Below, piece after piece: positions 45,316 through 54,180 of a DNA stretch of 64,000 nt; within the stretch, counting starts at the first letter, position 1; every line of letters starts with the position of its first letter. Source of the DNA: UBA1952 sp965246785 (GTDB lineage: Bacteria; Bacteroidota; Bacteroidia; Chitinophagales; Chitinophagaceae); assembly GCA_965246785.1 (NCBI GenBank), contig CBDFFM010000032.1, forward strand, positions 248,001 through 312,000. The letters run 5' to 3'. The translations under genes were made by a program, and so were the position numbers. The notes under the pieces are model-generated. The model had not been told where the DNA came from. It searched no databases and saw only the letters and a program-made list of their open reading frames with translations.

Positions 45316-47283
45316 ATGGATAACAACATGATTCACATTGACGACCTTGTGCGTCAGCGGCTGCGGGGGGGCGAAGAACCCGAACGCCCGGGTGCCTGGC
45401 TCACCATGCGCGAGCTGCTGGACAAGGAGATGCCCATACGCGCGGGCTACAACTGGCGCCGCATTGTAGGCTATTTTACAGCCTTGCTCCTACTGACGAC
45501 GGCGTCCGTAGGCGGCTACCGCATGTATATGAACCATACTGCGGGCTCACAAATCGCTTCCGGAGGCGGCCGGGATGGTGAGGGGCCGTATGGTAAGCCG
45601 GGCGGTCTGGCGGGGAATGGAGTAGTAGCGACTGATAATACTTCAACAAACACTTCTGCTTCAACTACCAGCACAAATACCGCGTCCAACGCTATTGCCG
45701 CTAACGTTACAACTCCTTCTTCCAACGGCCTTGTAAGCCGGACTGCAGCTACTGCGGGTAATAATGAGCAATCGTCCTCCCGTTCTAAATCTGCAATGGC
45801 TGCAAGCGCTCACAAGCGTACACGCATAGCTGTAGCAACTCCTGCTCATCAGGACGCCACAGCAAATACGGCAAGCGTTACTGCGCAGGCCGTTAAGACT
45901 CCGGACGTGTCAAACACGAACGCGCCTCAGGCGGCAAATCAACCTACCAAGGCTGACAGTCGTGTGTATGCAGCATCTGCATCGGCGACTGTCCGCGGCC
46001 ACCGCACACAGCGCACACCTGTCAATCTTGGCGCGAGCCGCGTAGGTGCATTGCAAGCTTCCGCTTCTCATTCCGCCATCAGCCAGCCCCGCCCGACCAT
46101 TGTAACCGTAAAGCATGACACCATTGAGCGGCTGGAAATCGTTTATCGCCGCGTTTGGAATAGCGAAGTGGGCCGCCACTACTACCGCATAGATACTTTC
46201 CCCGCCGGCCAGCTTGTGGTTGACCGCATTATGTCTGAGCCGAAGGATGTGGCTGCTAACCAAGCGCCCGCTAAGCCAAAGCGCCACGGCTTGTTTGCAA
46301 AGAAGGGGAATGTTGCCAAGCCTTCCGGCAATGACGTCGCCGGGCTTACCGCGAAGAATAGCACAGAGTCTGTCACCGCTTCCAAAAAGCCGGAAGTAGC
46401 GAGCGCAACTGCGCCGGTTGTTCCGGCTGCTGCCGCACCGGAAGCAAAGACTGCTTCAGCGGAAGTAGGCCTTGTAGCCGCCAATGCAGCCGTTGCCGCC
46501 GTGAAGCGCCACAGCATGCTGCAATGGAGTGGGGAGCAGGTGCAGGCTGCCTTCAATGCGATTAAGCAGAATGTTTCCCGTCTTGAAGTATATCCCGGTG
46601 TAATGGGCGGTATCAACGCCAGCCTCTTTACGCCCAATGCGCTCGGCGGCTTCCAGCTTGGCCTTACTTCGCTGTTCGTGATTAACGACTGGTGGAGCCT
46701 GATGATTGAGCCGAAGTACATCCTGCGCTTCAACACCGGCAGCTCCGTCCGCGATGATTACAAGCAAGTGGTGGACAATTCCGGCTCCATCACGCCCGAC
46801 CCGCAATACCCCGGCAATATGCTGTACGTGTGGACGGACAAGACCATCCGCCACAACCTGAATTACGATATGGTCAACACCATTGAAATGCCCATTATGG
46901 CCCGCTATCACTGGGGGCAGTGGTATGCTCAGGGCGGCGCGAACCTCGTGTTCAGCCAGGCAATCAAAGCCACGGAATCAACCACCGACCTGAACGACCA
47001 CAAGCAGCACAACGAATCCCGGCCGGCAGGCGTGGGTAATGGCACCTTCATCACCAACGACCATCCGAATGTGCAGCTCAGCGATTTCGGTGCGCGCTTC
47101 GGTACCGGCTATGTGCTCAGCGGCGGCTATATGTTCTCCCCGGCTGTGTATCTGGACATGAGGCTCACGCAGACCTTCTGGGATAATTCTAAGTCTGCCG
47201 GCGCGAAGCAGGTTTCCAAAGACCTCCTGCGCACGCCTTCCATTCAGGTATCCGTCGGCTACCGCTTTGGGCAGAAGAAGTAG
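45316..47283 (+). CDS. Single-pass protein with low-complexity linker and barrel-like C-terminus
   Basis: A 655-residue protein of unknown function. Residues 1-45 are hydrophilic and include RQRLRGGEEPERPGAWLTMR, resembling the cytoplasmic start of sigma-factor partners. One transmembrane helix follows (about 50-67). A long Thr/Ser/Ala/Asn-rich segment (about 75-400) would span the periplasm. The last 230 residues (YPGVMGGINASLF ... VSVGYRFGQKK) look like an outer-membrane beta-barrel and end in an aromatic-rich strand. It is paired with the upstream ECF sigma gene and may act as its regulator. I cannot assign it a named family. Confidence 0.75.
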   Translation: MDNNMIHIDDLVRQRLRGGEEPERPGAWLTMRELLDKEMPIRAGYNWRRIVGYFTALLLLTTASVGGYRMYMNHTAGSQIASGGGRDGEGPYGKPGGLAGNGVVATDNTSTNTSASTTSTNTASNAIAANVTTPSSNGLVSRTAATAGNNEQSSSRSKSAMAASAHKRTRIAVATPAHQDATANTASVTAQAVKTPDVSNTNAPQAANQPTKADSRVYAASASATVRGHRTQRTPVNLGASRVGALQASASHSAISQPRPTIVTVKHDTIERLEIVYRRVWNSEVGRHYYRIDTFPAGQLVVDRIMSEPKDVAANQAPAKPKRHGLFAKKGNVAKPSGNDVAGLTAKNSTESVTASKKPEVASATAPVVPAAAAPEAKTASAEVGLVAANAAVAAVKRHSMLQWSGEQVQAAFNAIKQNVSRLEVYPGVMGGINASLFTPNALGGFQLGLTSLFVINDWWSLMIEPKYILRFNTGSSVRDDYKQVVDNSGSITPDPQYPGNMLYVWTDKTIRHNLNYDMVNTIEMPIMARYHWGQWYAQGGANLVFSQAIKATESTTDLNDHKQHNESRPAGVGNGTFITNDHPNVQLSDFGARFGTGYVLSGGYMFSPAVYLDMRLTQTFWDNSKSAGAKQVSKDLLRTPSIQVSVGYRFGQKK

Positions 47284-47304
47284 CGCTAAACTTTCCTTTA
47301 TAAA

Positions 47305-47345
47305 AAAACGCCGTCAGGGTTTAATAACTGACGGCGTTTTTATTT
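47305..47345 (+). terminator. Strong terminator after the barrel protein gene
   Basis: Perfect 13-bp stem AAAACGCCGTCAG / CTGACGGCGTTTT with a 10-base loop and a long T tract. It is symmetric enough to work on both strands. Confidence 0.88.
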
Positions 47346-47468
47346 TTTTTGCCGAAAGGCTTTAGAAGCCCGTTTGCGCTCCGGGATTGCCGCCGGCAGG
47401 CGGGAAAGACTGCTTAGTAGATAAAATGCCGTGAAAAACAACGCTTTAGGTAAAATCCGGCTTGATGC

Positions 47469-47531
47469 AGATTGGATTTGCACTACTCCAGATGCCATCT
47501 GCACCGATGAAGATGCCATCTGCATTGCTCC
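47469..47531. repeat. Three tandem 21-bp degenerate repeats
   Basis: Units start at 47469, 47490 and 47511. The second and third share the 14-mer AGATGCCATCTGCA; the first diverges (AGATTGGATTTGCA). ATGCAGAT at 47464-47471 also pairs with ATCTGCAT at 47517-47524. The array lies downstream of the queuosine transporter gene; I see no gene between 47346 and 47553. Confidence 0.75.
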
Positions 47532-47553
47532 GGATTCAATCCGAGGCAGCCAT

Positions 47554-48333
47554 TTATTCAGCCTCCTTACCCATAGCCGCCTGCTTCATGCGTTGCGTCG
47601 TTTCCGGCCCGAAGTAGGCCGCTATTCTAGCCTCAACGAAATAAATCACAGGCGTAAGAATAATAGCCATCACAGCCTTGTAGCTGTAATTCACAAGGCC
47701 AATTGCAAGCACCCGCTGCCAGCCCCAGCTTTTGCCGAAGGCAATGCCGAGTACGATAAAGGAGTCCACAAGCTGCGAAATAAGCGTGCTGCCCGTGGCC
47801 CGCAGCCACACGTTCTTCTCGCCGGTAGCCTTCTTGATGCGATGAAAAACCGTTACATCCACCAGCTGACTGACAAAAAACGCTACGAGGCTTCCGAAAA
47901 TAATCCACATGCCCTGCCCGAAGATGGCGTTGAAAGCCGCCTGCATGTCCGGCACGCCGGCTGCCGTCTGCGAGCCTTTCCAGAAAGAAGTATCCGCTGG
48001 GATGTGGATGGCGAGGTAGAACATCAGGAAGGCATACCCGATGAGCGCAATGGCGGTGTAAGAGATGCGCCGCACGGCCTTGGGGCCGTAAAACTCATTG
48101 ACCACATCCGTAAGCACAAACTCCAGCGGCCAGAGCAGCACGCCGCAAGTGAGCACATAGGTCAGGCCCTCCTGCCCGAGCAGCGAAAAAGGATGCGGCT
48201 GCATTCCGATTGTTCTTTCTAAAGAAAAGAGTTTGGTGCCAATGCACTCCGCAATGAGCGCATTCGCTACGAAAAAAGTGGAGAGCGCGAGGAACAGCTT
48301 TGTGGGCCGGTCGGCCAGCATGTTGCGTATCAT
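47554..48333 (-). CDS. Queuosine-precursor transporter (VUT/YhhQ, DUF165)
   Basis: A 259-residue membrane protein with about six helices. Family segments are ANALIAECIGTKLF, WPLEFVLTDVVNEFYGPKAVRR, SQLVDVTVFHRIK and RATGSTLISQLVDSFIV. The E. coli relative YhhQ imports preQ0/preQ1, feeding tRNA-guanine transglycosylase, which is present at 32.2-33.3 kb. The ATG at 48333 keeps it clear of the upstream gene's stop at 48354; an open frame extends 20 codons further and a second ATG lies at 48321. Confidence 0.9.
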   Translation of the reverse strand: MIRNMLADRPTKLFLALSTFFVANALIAECIGTKLFSLERTIGMQPHPFSLLGQEGLTYVLTCGVLLWPLEFVLTDVVNEFYGPKAVRRISYTAIALIGYAFLMFYLAIHIPADTSFWKGSQTAAGVPDMQAAFNAIFGQGMWIIFGSLVAFFVSQLVDVTVFHRIKKATGEKNVWLRATGSTLISQLVDSFIVLGIAFGKSWGWQRVLAIGLVNYSYKAVMAIILTPVIYFVEARIAAYFGPETTQRMKQAAMGKEAE

Positions 48334-48353
48334 GCGCGTAAAGCTAAGCGCTT

Positions 48354-48653
48354 TTATTGCGGACGTTGTACGGCCGGCTTGCTTTCGAGCCAATCCGCCT
48401 GCTGCTGACTGCCCAAGCGAAAACGAAGCGGCATTGGCAGCAGCTTATCCATTTTTAGCTCCTGCCCGCAGAAGAATGGGAGGTGTTTAGATGCGGCATC
48501 TTTTGAGATGGAAAAGTCCGGCTGTATCCGCGCTGGCGCGAAGAGGAAGATGGGCTTCGCAATCGCGGAATCGCGCAGCGAAAGCGTCGTGCTTTGCGCA
48601 AACGCATTGTTGCTGAGACAAGCTGCCAGAATTAGTAGAAGAGCTGCGCGCAT
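48354..48653 (-). CDS. Short exported hypothetical protein
   Basis: A 99-residue protein with a convincing signal peptide (MRAALLLILAACLSNNAFAQ) and no recognised domain; the mature part is about 80 residues with a single Cys. It lies 20 bases upstream of the queuosine transporter gene and probably shares its transcript. A weak -7 candidate (TATTTTTA, minus strand, 48664-48657) sits just before the start. Confidence 0.65.
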   Translation of the reverse strand: MRAALLLILAACLSNNAFAQSTTLSLRDSAIAKPIFLFAPARIQPDFSISKDAASKHLPFFCGQELKMDKLLPMPLRFRLGSQQQADWLESKPAVQRPQ

Positions 48654-48780
48654 CCTTAAAAATACGATGGCTGCTGATTAAAAGATTGCTGCAGGCATAC
48701 GCCTGGCGGATATAAGAAATGGCGTAGTCTTTTCGCCTTTAAGGCGGAAATTTGCGGACACGCAACGCAACAAAGCAGCC

Positions 48781-49662
48781 ATGCCTTCTCAGGATTATTA
48801 CAGCCAGCTCGGCATAGCCAGAACGGCAACGGGGGATGAAATCAAAAAGGCCTTTCGCAAGCTGGCGGTGAAGTACCATCCGGACAAAACCTCCGGCGAT
48901 AAGAGCGCAGAGGAGAAGTTCAAGCAAATCAACGAAGCCCACGACGTGCTCTCTGACCCGGAGAAGCGCAAGAAGTACGACGCCCTCGGCGATAACTGGA
49001 AACACTACGACCAGGCGCAAGCTGCGGGCGCTGGTGGCGGTTTCCGTCCGGAAGATTTTATGCAAGGCGGCGCAGGCGGCGATTATTCCGACATCTTCTC
49101 CGAATTCTTCAGAGGCGGTGGTGGCAGGCGCAGTGGTACACGGGCGCGCGCTGGCGGTGATGTGCAGGCCAGTTTTGGAATCGCACTGGAAGAAGCTTTT
49201 CAGGGTGTAACCAAAACGGTCAGTATAAACGGGCAGGCCGTCAACCTCAAACTGAAGCCTGGCATAGCCGACGGGCAGACGCTACGCCTGAAAGGCCGTG
49301 GCAACCCCGGCATAAATGGCGGCACTGTCGGCGATTTATTGCTAACGATAAACGTTGCACCGGATGCTCGCTTTGAGCGCCGCGGCGACGACATCTACAT
49401 TGACCAGCCCGTAGATGCGCTGCTCGCCATTGCGGGCGGAAAAGCGACCGTGCAGACGCTTCACAAGCGACTCAGCCTGACGATTCCCGCAGGCACTGAC
49501 AGCGGAAAGACTTTGCGGCTGAAAGGTCAAGGGATGCCGCGCTATGATAGGCCTGGCGAGTGGGGAGATGCTTTTGTACGGCTGCAATTGCAGGCGCCAA
49601 AAGACTTGAGTCCGGACGAGCTTGCTCAGATTCAATCCATTGTAAACCGCCAAAACCCCTAA
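48781..49662 (+). CDS. DnaJ-family co-chaperone, CbpA type
   Basis: A 293-residue Hsp40 protein. The J domain (residues 5-70) has the HPD tripeptide at 33-35 that stimulates DnaK. A Gly-rich linker (about 80-125) and the two beta-barrel substrate-binding domains of DnaJ C follow. There is no Cys-rich zinc domain, so it is CbpA-like rather than true DnaJ. It converges with the desaturase gene with a 6-base gap and no visible terminator. Confidence 0.92.
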   Translation: MPSQDYYSQLGIARTATGDEIKKAFRKLAVKYHPDKTSGDKSAEEKFKQINEAHDVLSDPEKRKKYDALGDNWKHYDQAQAAGAGGGFRPEDFMQGGAGGDYSDIFSEFFRGGGGRRSGTRARAGGDVQASFGIALEEAFQGVTKTVSINGQAVNLKLKPGIADGQTLRLKGRGNPGINGGTVGDLLLTINVAPDARFERRGDDIYIDQPVDALLAIAGGKATVQTLHKRLSLTIPAGTDSGKTLRLKGQGMPRYDRPGEWGDAFVRLQLQAPKDLSPDELAQIQSIVNRQNP

Positions 49663-49668
49663 CCGTGA

Positions 49669-50448
49669 CTAAGCCTCTATAGCTACAAGCGGCGCGCCCT
49701 TTACGAATACCGGTTTTGCCGGTTGTGGGGCCATCGTAATGATGCCGAGCTTTGCCAGCCCGCGCATGCTCCAGTAGCCGGGGTCAATCTCAAACCAGCG
49801 CACAGCATTGTTTGCACGCCCCGGATGGCGATGGTGATTGTTGTGATACGCTTCGCCCCAGAAGATGAAATCCACCGGCAGAATGTTCTTGGATGTGTTG
49901 TTCATCCTGAAATTTTCGTAGCCGAAGCGGTGCGCCCACCAGTTTACAGCAATGCCTTGTAGGGCGCCCATAGACAGTGTCAGCGGCAAGAAGAGGAATT
50001 GCCACCATGCCGTAGCAAAGACAATATAGAATGCCAGATACATCAACCCGAAGGCGAAGCGCACATAGAAGTTGTGTACGAGCTTTTCAAAAGCCGGCCA
50101 ATCGGGCAGGTTCTTCTTATACTTATCCTCCACAAGCGTCTTGCCCATGAAGATAGCAAAATAATTCTGCCGTGTCACCCACATCATGTGCAGGGCATTT
50201 TTTGTGTAGTGCGGCGTATGTGGGTCGGTCTCCTTATCCGTATGCGCGTGGTGCAGGCGGTGCATGATGCCGTACGCGTGCGCGCTGATATAGGAAGAAC
50301 CTTGCGTGATAAGACAGCCGATGTAAAACACCCGCTCCCAGCCTTTACTCATGGTAAATGCATTATGTGCAGCGTAGCGATGATGGAATACTGACTGAAA
50401 GAAGAGGGAGGTGTACCAATGCAGCACAAGGAATAGCAGAATTGCCAT
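49669..50448 (-). CDS. Acyl-CoA/fatty acid desaturase
   Basis: A 259-residue membrane di-iron desaturase that introduces a double bond into acyl chains. The three histidine boxes are visible: HHRYAAH near residue 22, HRLHHAHTD near 63 and HNNHHRHP near 204. About four transmembrane segments are present. A TATCTTTG -7 element lies about 50 bases upstream. Likely role is membrane fluidity control. Confidence 0.92.
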   Translation of the reverse strand: MAILLFLVLHWYTSLFFQSVFHHRYAAHNAFTMSKGWERVFYIGCLITQGSSYISAHAYGIMHRLHHAHTDKETDPHTPHYTKNALHMMWVTRQNYFAIFMGKTLVEDKYKKNLPDWPAFEKLVHNFYVRFAFGLMYLAFYIVFATAWWQFLFLPLTLSMGALQGIAVNWWAHRFGYENFRMNNTSKNILPVDFIFWGEAYHNNHHRHPGRANNAVRWFEIDPGYWSMRGLAKLGIITMAPQPAKPVFVKGAPLVAIEA

Positions 50449-50499
50449 ATCGTTCTATCAGAAAAATTTACAGATGCGCCATTGCCGCTGTATATGTTT

Positions 50500-50507
50500 C
50501 AAAGATA
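50500..50507 (-). promoter_or_regulatory. -7 element of the desaturase gene
   Basis: TATCTTTG on the minus strand matches TAnnTTTG exactly and leaves a leader of about 45 bases. No -33 TTTG is evident. Confidence 0.5.
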
Positions 50508-50546
50508 CGTGGAAAGACTGCCAGCAGTTTGAAAGTCAGCTAAGAA

Positions 50547-50882
50547 TTACGCACGTGTATGCGTCCAGGCCCACCAGATGAGCAAGGGTTGGAAAGGCAG
50601 GCGCACCCAGGATAGCCATTCAAAAGGATGATGTTCCTCATGCCAGTTTATGGCCATCTCTACGTTAGCAGGGAAGACAGCCATCAGTAATAGGATAATG
50701 AGCCATGCCGCAGCTTTTTTCGTAACTACAGGTAGCAGCAGCAAGCCCAAAAAAACCTCGCACGCGCCGCTTAGTTTTACCAGAAGCAGATGCGCGGGCA
50801 GCCAATGCGGCATGATAGCCAAATAAATTTGCGGGCGCAGGAAATGCAGGCAACCGGCAGCGGTGTACAACATTGCCATCAT
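50547..50882 (-). CDS. DoxX-like small membrane protein
   Basis: A 111-residue protein with four hydrophobic segments (MMAMLYTAAGCLHFL, LLLVKLSGACEVFLGLLLLP, AAWLIILLLMAVFPANVEMA, LPFQPLLIWWAW). The pattern fits the DoxX/MauE-like superfamily; function is unknown. I use the ATG at 50882; a TTG at 50903 would add seven residues and overlap the start of the divergent gene. Confidence 0.75.
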   Translation of the reverse strand: MMAMLYTAAGCLHFLRPQIYLAIMPHWLPAHLLLVKLSGACEVFLGLLLLPVVTKKAAAWLIILLLMAVFPANVEMAINWHEEHHPFEWLSWVRLPFQPLLIWWAWTHTRA

Positions 50883-50902
50883 ATAGCGGGAAATGGTTTT
50901 CA

Positions 50903-51229
50903 ATGCTCGAGCGGGTTTATTTTCCTACCTTTATAAAAACTTATCAAGTGGCTAACAAGGTAGAAGTCTTCAACAAGATTAAAGAAATTCATCACCGGAT
51001 AGGCACCGCCAGTCCGCAAATACTTGTTTCGCTACTCATGCGTGAGCTTGCTATTGACCCGGACGAAACTGCCCGCCATCTTGTAAGCCTGCAGGCTATG
51101 GACTTAATCAAGCTCAAAGGCCCGGCTAAAGCGGCCATTGAACTGACCAAGAGCGGTCTGACTACTACAATGAAGCTGGCAAACCCTAAGCCGCAGCCGG
51201 ATAATGTAAAAGAACCTGAGCGAGTTTAA
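50903..51229 (+). CDS. Small winged-helix-like protein
   Basis: A 108-residue protein of unknown role. The central segment (VFNKIKEIHHRIGTASPQILVSLLMRELAIDPDETARHLVSLQAMDLIKL) has the helix spacing of a winged helix DNA-binding domain, with a short Lys-rich tail. Either the ATG at 50903 or a GTG at 50948 (MANKVEVF) may be the start; the sequence TACCTTTA between them resembles a -7 element and would favour the GTG. No partner gene is obvious. Confidence 0.65.
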   Translation: MLERVYFPTFIKTYQVANKVEVFNKIKEIHHRIGTASPQILVSLLMRELAIDPDETARHLVSLQAMDLIKLKGPAKAAIELTKSGLTTTMKLANPKPQPDNVKEPERV

Positions 51230-51257
51230 GCTCGCATCTTTCTGCTTCTTATAAACT

Positions 51258-51294
51258 AAAAAGCGCTGAGACCTTAAAGGTTCAGCGCTTTTTT
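51258..51294. terminator. Bidirectional terminator between convergent genes
   Basis: 12-bp stem AAAAAGCGCTGA / TCAGCGCTTTTT extended by ACC/GGT, with T tracts on both strands. It lies between the winged-helix gene (+) and the T9SS type B gene (-). Confidence 0.85.
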
Positions 51295-51312
51295 AATGCT
51301 TGTTTGCAATAA

Positions 51313-53970
51313 TTACCGCAGCAGTGTTACGTTTCCGGTGTAGTGCTCAGAAGCGCCGTTCTCAAAGGACACGTCCACCTGGAAGATATAAACGCCGGTT
51401 GGCTGGTCAATACCATTGAACTTACCATCCCAACCACGACCATCGGTGCGTACAGTCTCAAACACTTCCTGGCCCCAGCGGTCAAAGATTTTCATCTTAA
51501 ACAGGCTAATGGAGCGGCCCTTAATCTGGCGCGGCAGGAAGTAATCATTCTGCCCGTCATTATTGGGTGTGAAAGCATTCGGGATGTCAAGGAAGCAATC
51601 CTTATTCACTACAATACTGTCTGTAGCCAAGCAACCGCCTACATTCACACGAGCCCAGTATGTGCCAATATTGCGTGCGGTGATCGCCGGTGTAGTTTCA
51701 CCCGTGCTCCAGAGGTATTGCGCGTCCGTTCTGCCAATGTTTGCACGGTCGGAAAGCACAACTGGCGCGCCGTAAGGACAGAGTACTGTGTCAGGGCCGA
51801 GGTACACACCAGGGAATGGACGTACCCTGAATGGAACCGTTACGGAAGCGGGCGGGCAGTACCGGTAAGTAGCGTTCAGTGTAACATTATAGACGCCGGA
51901 GTCAACAAAAGCATAGCTAATCTCCGGACGGTTCTGGAAAACAGTTCCGTCTCCCAGGCTCACGCTAATGCCTGTGTTGCCGATGGTCAGATAGTCAGCT
52001 TTCAGATTCACCTTTTGACCTTGACAGACAACTGTATCTGCAGAGAGTATCCGCACGAATGGCAGGGAGTCTATGACAATGGTTCGTTTAAAAGAGTCCC
52101 GGCATCCTAAGTAATTCTGCAGGGTCAGTGTAGCTGTATAAATACCCGATCGCGTGTAGTTATGCGTGGTGTTGGATAGACTAGAGGTCGTGCCATCACC
52201 AAACTTGTATAAAAATGTCGTTTTAGTACCGTTAGGAGGAGGTAAAGGGGCAACAGAATTGTCGGTAAAGGTGATAAGCTTATTAGAGCAGGCCGTGCTG
52301 TCACTAATGCTAAATGCTGCAACCAAGGGGTGAAGTATGTTGATATTCTTGCGGATGGTGTCAAAACAGTACTTATTCTTCACAAGCAGCAATACAGAGT
52401 ATATGCCTTGGTCTTTGAAAATGTGGCGCGGTGAGATGGCATTGCTGTAATAGTACATGTTGTTGTTTCCGGCGCTGTCAGCAAAATCCCACGCTACGCT
52501 ATCAATGCCATTAATAGGCGTAGAGGTATTAAAAAATTGCACCGTGTCTTCTTCGCAGCCGAGCTTAATCTGATACTGGAAGTTGGCGCGTGGTGTAGAG
52601 TCAATTACGGTCACCTTCACAGAGTCGTAAAAGTGACAGCCACCCAAGGTTGCCACATCCAGCACATAAACCGTAGTCTTAGTTGGGTAAATAACCGGGT
52701 CGTAAGAAAATTGCGTGGGATTCAGAATGGTGGAAAACGGCGTCCATGTCGGCGAATACCCAATGCCTATGGAAGTATCCTTGACGGTAGCGTGCAACGT
52801 ATCCTGATAATTCCCGCAACCAAACAGCGTCTTGTCGGGACCCGCATCAACAGTCGCGCCTGCTATCGCAATTACCGTCGTATCAATAAGCGTGTTGGCA
52901 CCGCCGCAATCGGGGTCATTATGAAGAATGACAGATGGCGTAAGTGCTGATAAGTTGGTAACCGTAACTGAAGTGTTTGTTGCGCCAGTCAGCACTGCAG
53001 GGCCAGACTGTACACGCCAGTTAGGTGTGCCGGATCCGGCAGGAATCGTCAGGCTTACATTCTGAGTGTTGCCTGTCCCGGATTGGCAAAGCCGGACGGA
53101 GTCGGTAGCGTAAATGCCGGGGCCAACGCCGTTCTCGCCGCAGTTGCCAAAGTCGTCAATAGGAATACCACTCGAGCCAAAAGGAGTACCCGGCATTGCT
53201 GTGAATACAATCCGCTGACGGCCACCGCCAATAGATACGGGAACGCCTTGATAAAGTTTACCGTCAGCACCATCGTAGTAATAACGGCTGCCATTTCCAA
53301 GGATGGCGAAGCCGCCGCCGCCAAGCGCGTAAGCGCCGGCCATTGTATCCTTTTTCGTTTGGTTTAGCGTAGTGCCACTGTAGAAGTACCTTCTGATGGA
53401 AGAATCGCCTTGGCTGATAATCGTGATATTCCCGCTGCAGTCAACTGAAAGATCGCAGGAGCCTACCGTACCTACATTGCCTAAGTAAGTAGGAATAGAG
53501 GTAGCGTTTGAACGAAATACGTTGCCAGAGGCGCAATCCAAGCCATAAATAAAGCCGCCGCCTGCCGCGATATTATCGACATTAAGCACAAAAGTGGTGC
53601 TCGTCCAGCTTGTGCCATTGAAGTAGTACAGATACTTTACCGACCCGGTTTGAACGATGGTGTAATAAGTAGGGGTTACCGTACCACCATTCAGGTTGCG
53701 GCTAACAGCCAGCCCCCTCGCGCCGGAAGGCACGGTGATAGAGGTAGGTACCGGCGTAGAACTTGTCTTTGGGTCAATCTTGTAAATAGTGCCGCTGGTA
53801 CTCAGTGCATAAATCAGCCCAAGCGTACCATTGTGGCTGCCGGTGCCGCTGCTGATGTCTACGCCGGTGCCGCTGCATACAGGAAGATTCTGTGCCTTGC
53901 CGGTAAAGGTCAGCGCAGCGCACAGCGTGGCAAGCAGGGCATTCTTAAAAGATGAAGTAACGGTCATCAT
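51313..53970 (-). CDS. T9SS type B sorted protein with PKD domains
   Basis: An 885-residue exported protein. The signal peptide (FKNALLATLCAALTFTGKAQ) follows the chosen ATG at 53970. Residues about 30-300 contain repeated strands (LIYALSTSGTIYKIDPK) like a propeller. Two PKD-type domains follow at about 470-640 (VAWDFADSAGN ... GIYSVLLLVKN; FLYKFGDGTTSS ... GIYTATLTLQN). The end is a gliding-motility/T9SS type B sorting domain (IPNAFTPNNDGQNDYF ... FDRWGQEVF ... PTGVYIFQV). It is predicted to be surface-displayed or part of a secreted matrix. Confidence 0.88.
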   Translation of the reverse strand: MMTVTSSFKNALLATLCAALTFTGKAQNLPVCSGTGVDISSGTGSHNGTLGLIYALSTSGTIYKIDPKTSSTPVPTSITVPSGARGLAVSRNLNGGTVTPTYYTIVQTGSVKYLYYFNGTSWTSTTFVLNVDNIAAGGGFIYGLDCASGNVFRSNATSIPTYLGNVGTVGSCDLSVDCSGNITIISQGDSSIRRYFYSGTTLNQTKKDTMAGAYALGGGGFAILGNGSRYYYDGADGKLYQGVPVSIGGGRQRIVFTAMPGTPFGSSGIPIDDFGNCGENGVGPGIYATDSVRLCQSGTGNTQNVSLTIPAGSGTPNWRVQSGPAVLTGATNTSVTVTNLSALTPSVILHNDPDCGGANTLIDTTVIAIAGATVDAGPDKTLFGCGNYQDTLHATVKDTSIGIGYSPTWTPFSTILNPTQFSYDPVIYPTKTTVYVLDVATLGGCHFYDSVKVTVIDSTPRANFQYQIKLGCEEDTVQFFNTSTPINGIDSVAWDFADSAGNNNMYYYSNAISPRHIFKDQGIYSVLLLVKNKYCFDTIRKNINILHPLVAAFSISDSTACSNKLITFTDNSVAPLPPPNGTKTTFLYKFGDGTTSSLSNTTHNYTRSGIYTATLTLQNYLGCRDSFKRTIVIDSLPFVRILSADTVVCQGQKVNLKADYLTIGNTGISVSLGDGTVFQNRPEISYAFVDSGVYNVTLNATYRYCPPASVTVPFRVRPFPGVYLGPDTVLCPYGAPVVLSDRANIGRTDAQYLWSTGETTPAITARNIGTYWARVNVGGCLATDSIVVNKDCFLDIPNAFTPNNDGQNDYFLPRQIKGRSISLFKMKIFDRWGQEVFETVRTDGRGWDGKFNGIDQPTGVYIFQVDVSFENGASEHYTGNVTLLR

Positions 53971-54150
53971 GAGAATAAAAAATAATGGTTTTGTTCCGCA
54001 TCCGGGGCGGAATTTTTCCGGCTCCAAGATACGCAATGTTAGACGTTCGCAGGATGTGGAATGTTAGTATTGGTACGGAGGAAAAGTAGAAAATTTATGA
54101 CGCAACGCTTTGCCGCCCGGATTATTCCCGCAACAGGCATCCGGCTATTC

Positions 54151-54158
54151 TATTTTTG
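54151..54158 (+). promoter_or_regulatory. -7 element of the rlmD-like gene
   Basis: TATTTTTG matches TAnnTTTG exactly and lies 22 bases before the TTG start at 54181, which helps to choose that start over upstream in-frame codons. Confidence 0.5.
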
Positions 54159-54180
54159 CCGCCCAAACCTTCCTTTCACT

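Noticed and set aside
47340..47525. 61-codon minus-strand open frame with QMASSSV-like repeats
   Set aside because: It is explained by the 21-bp tandem repeats being a multiple of three; it also runs into the strong terminator.
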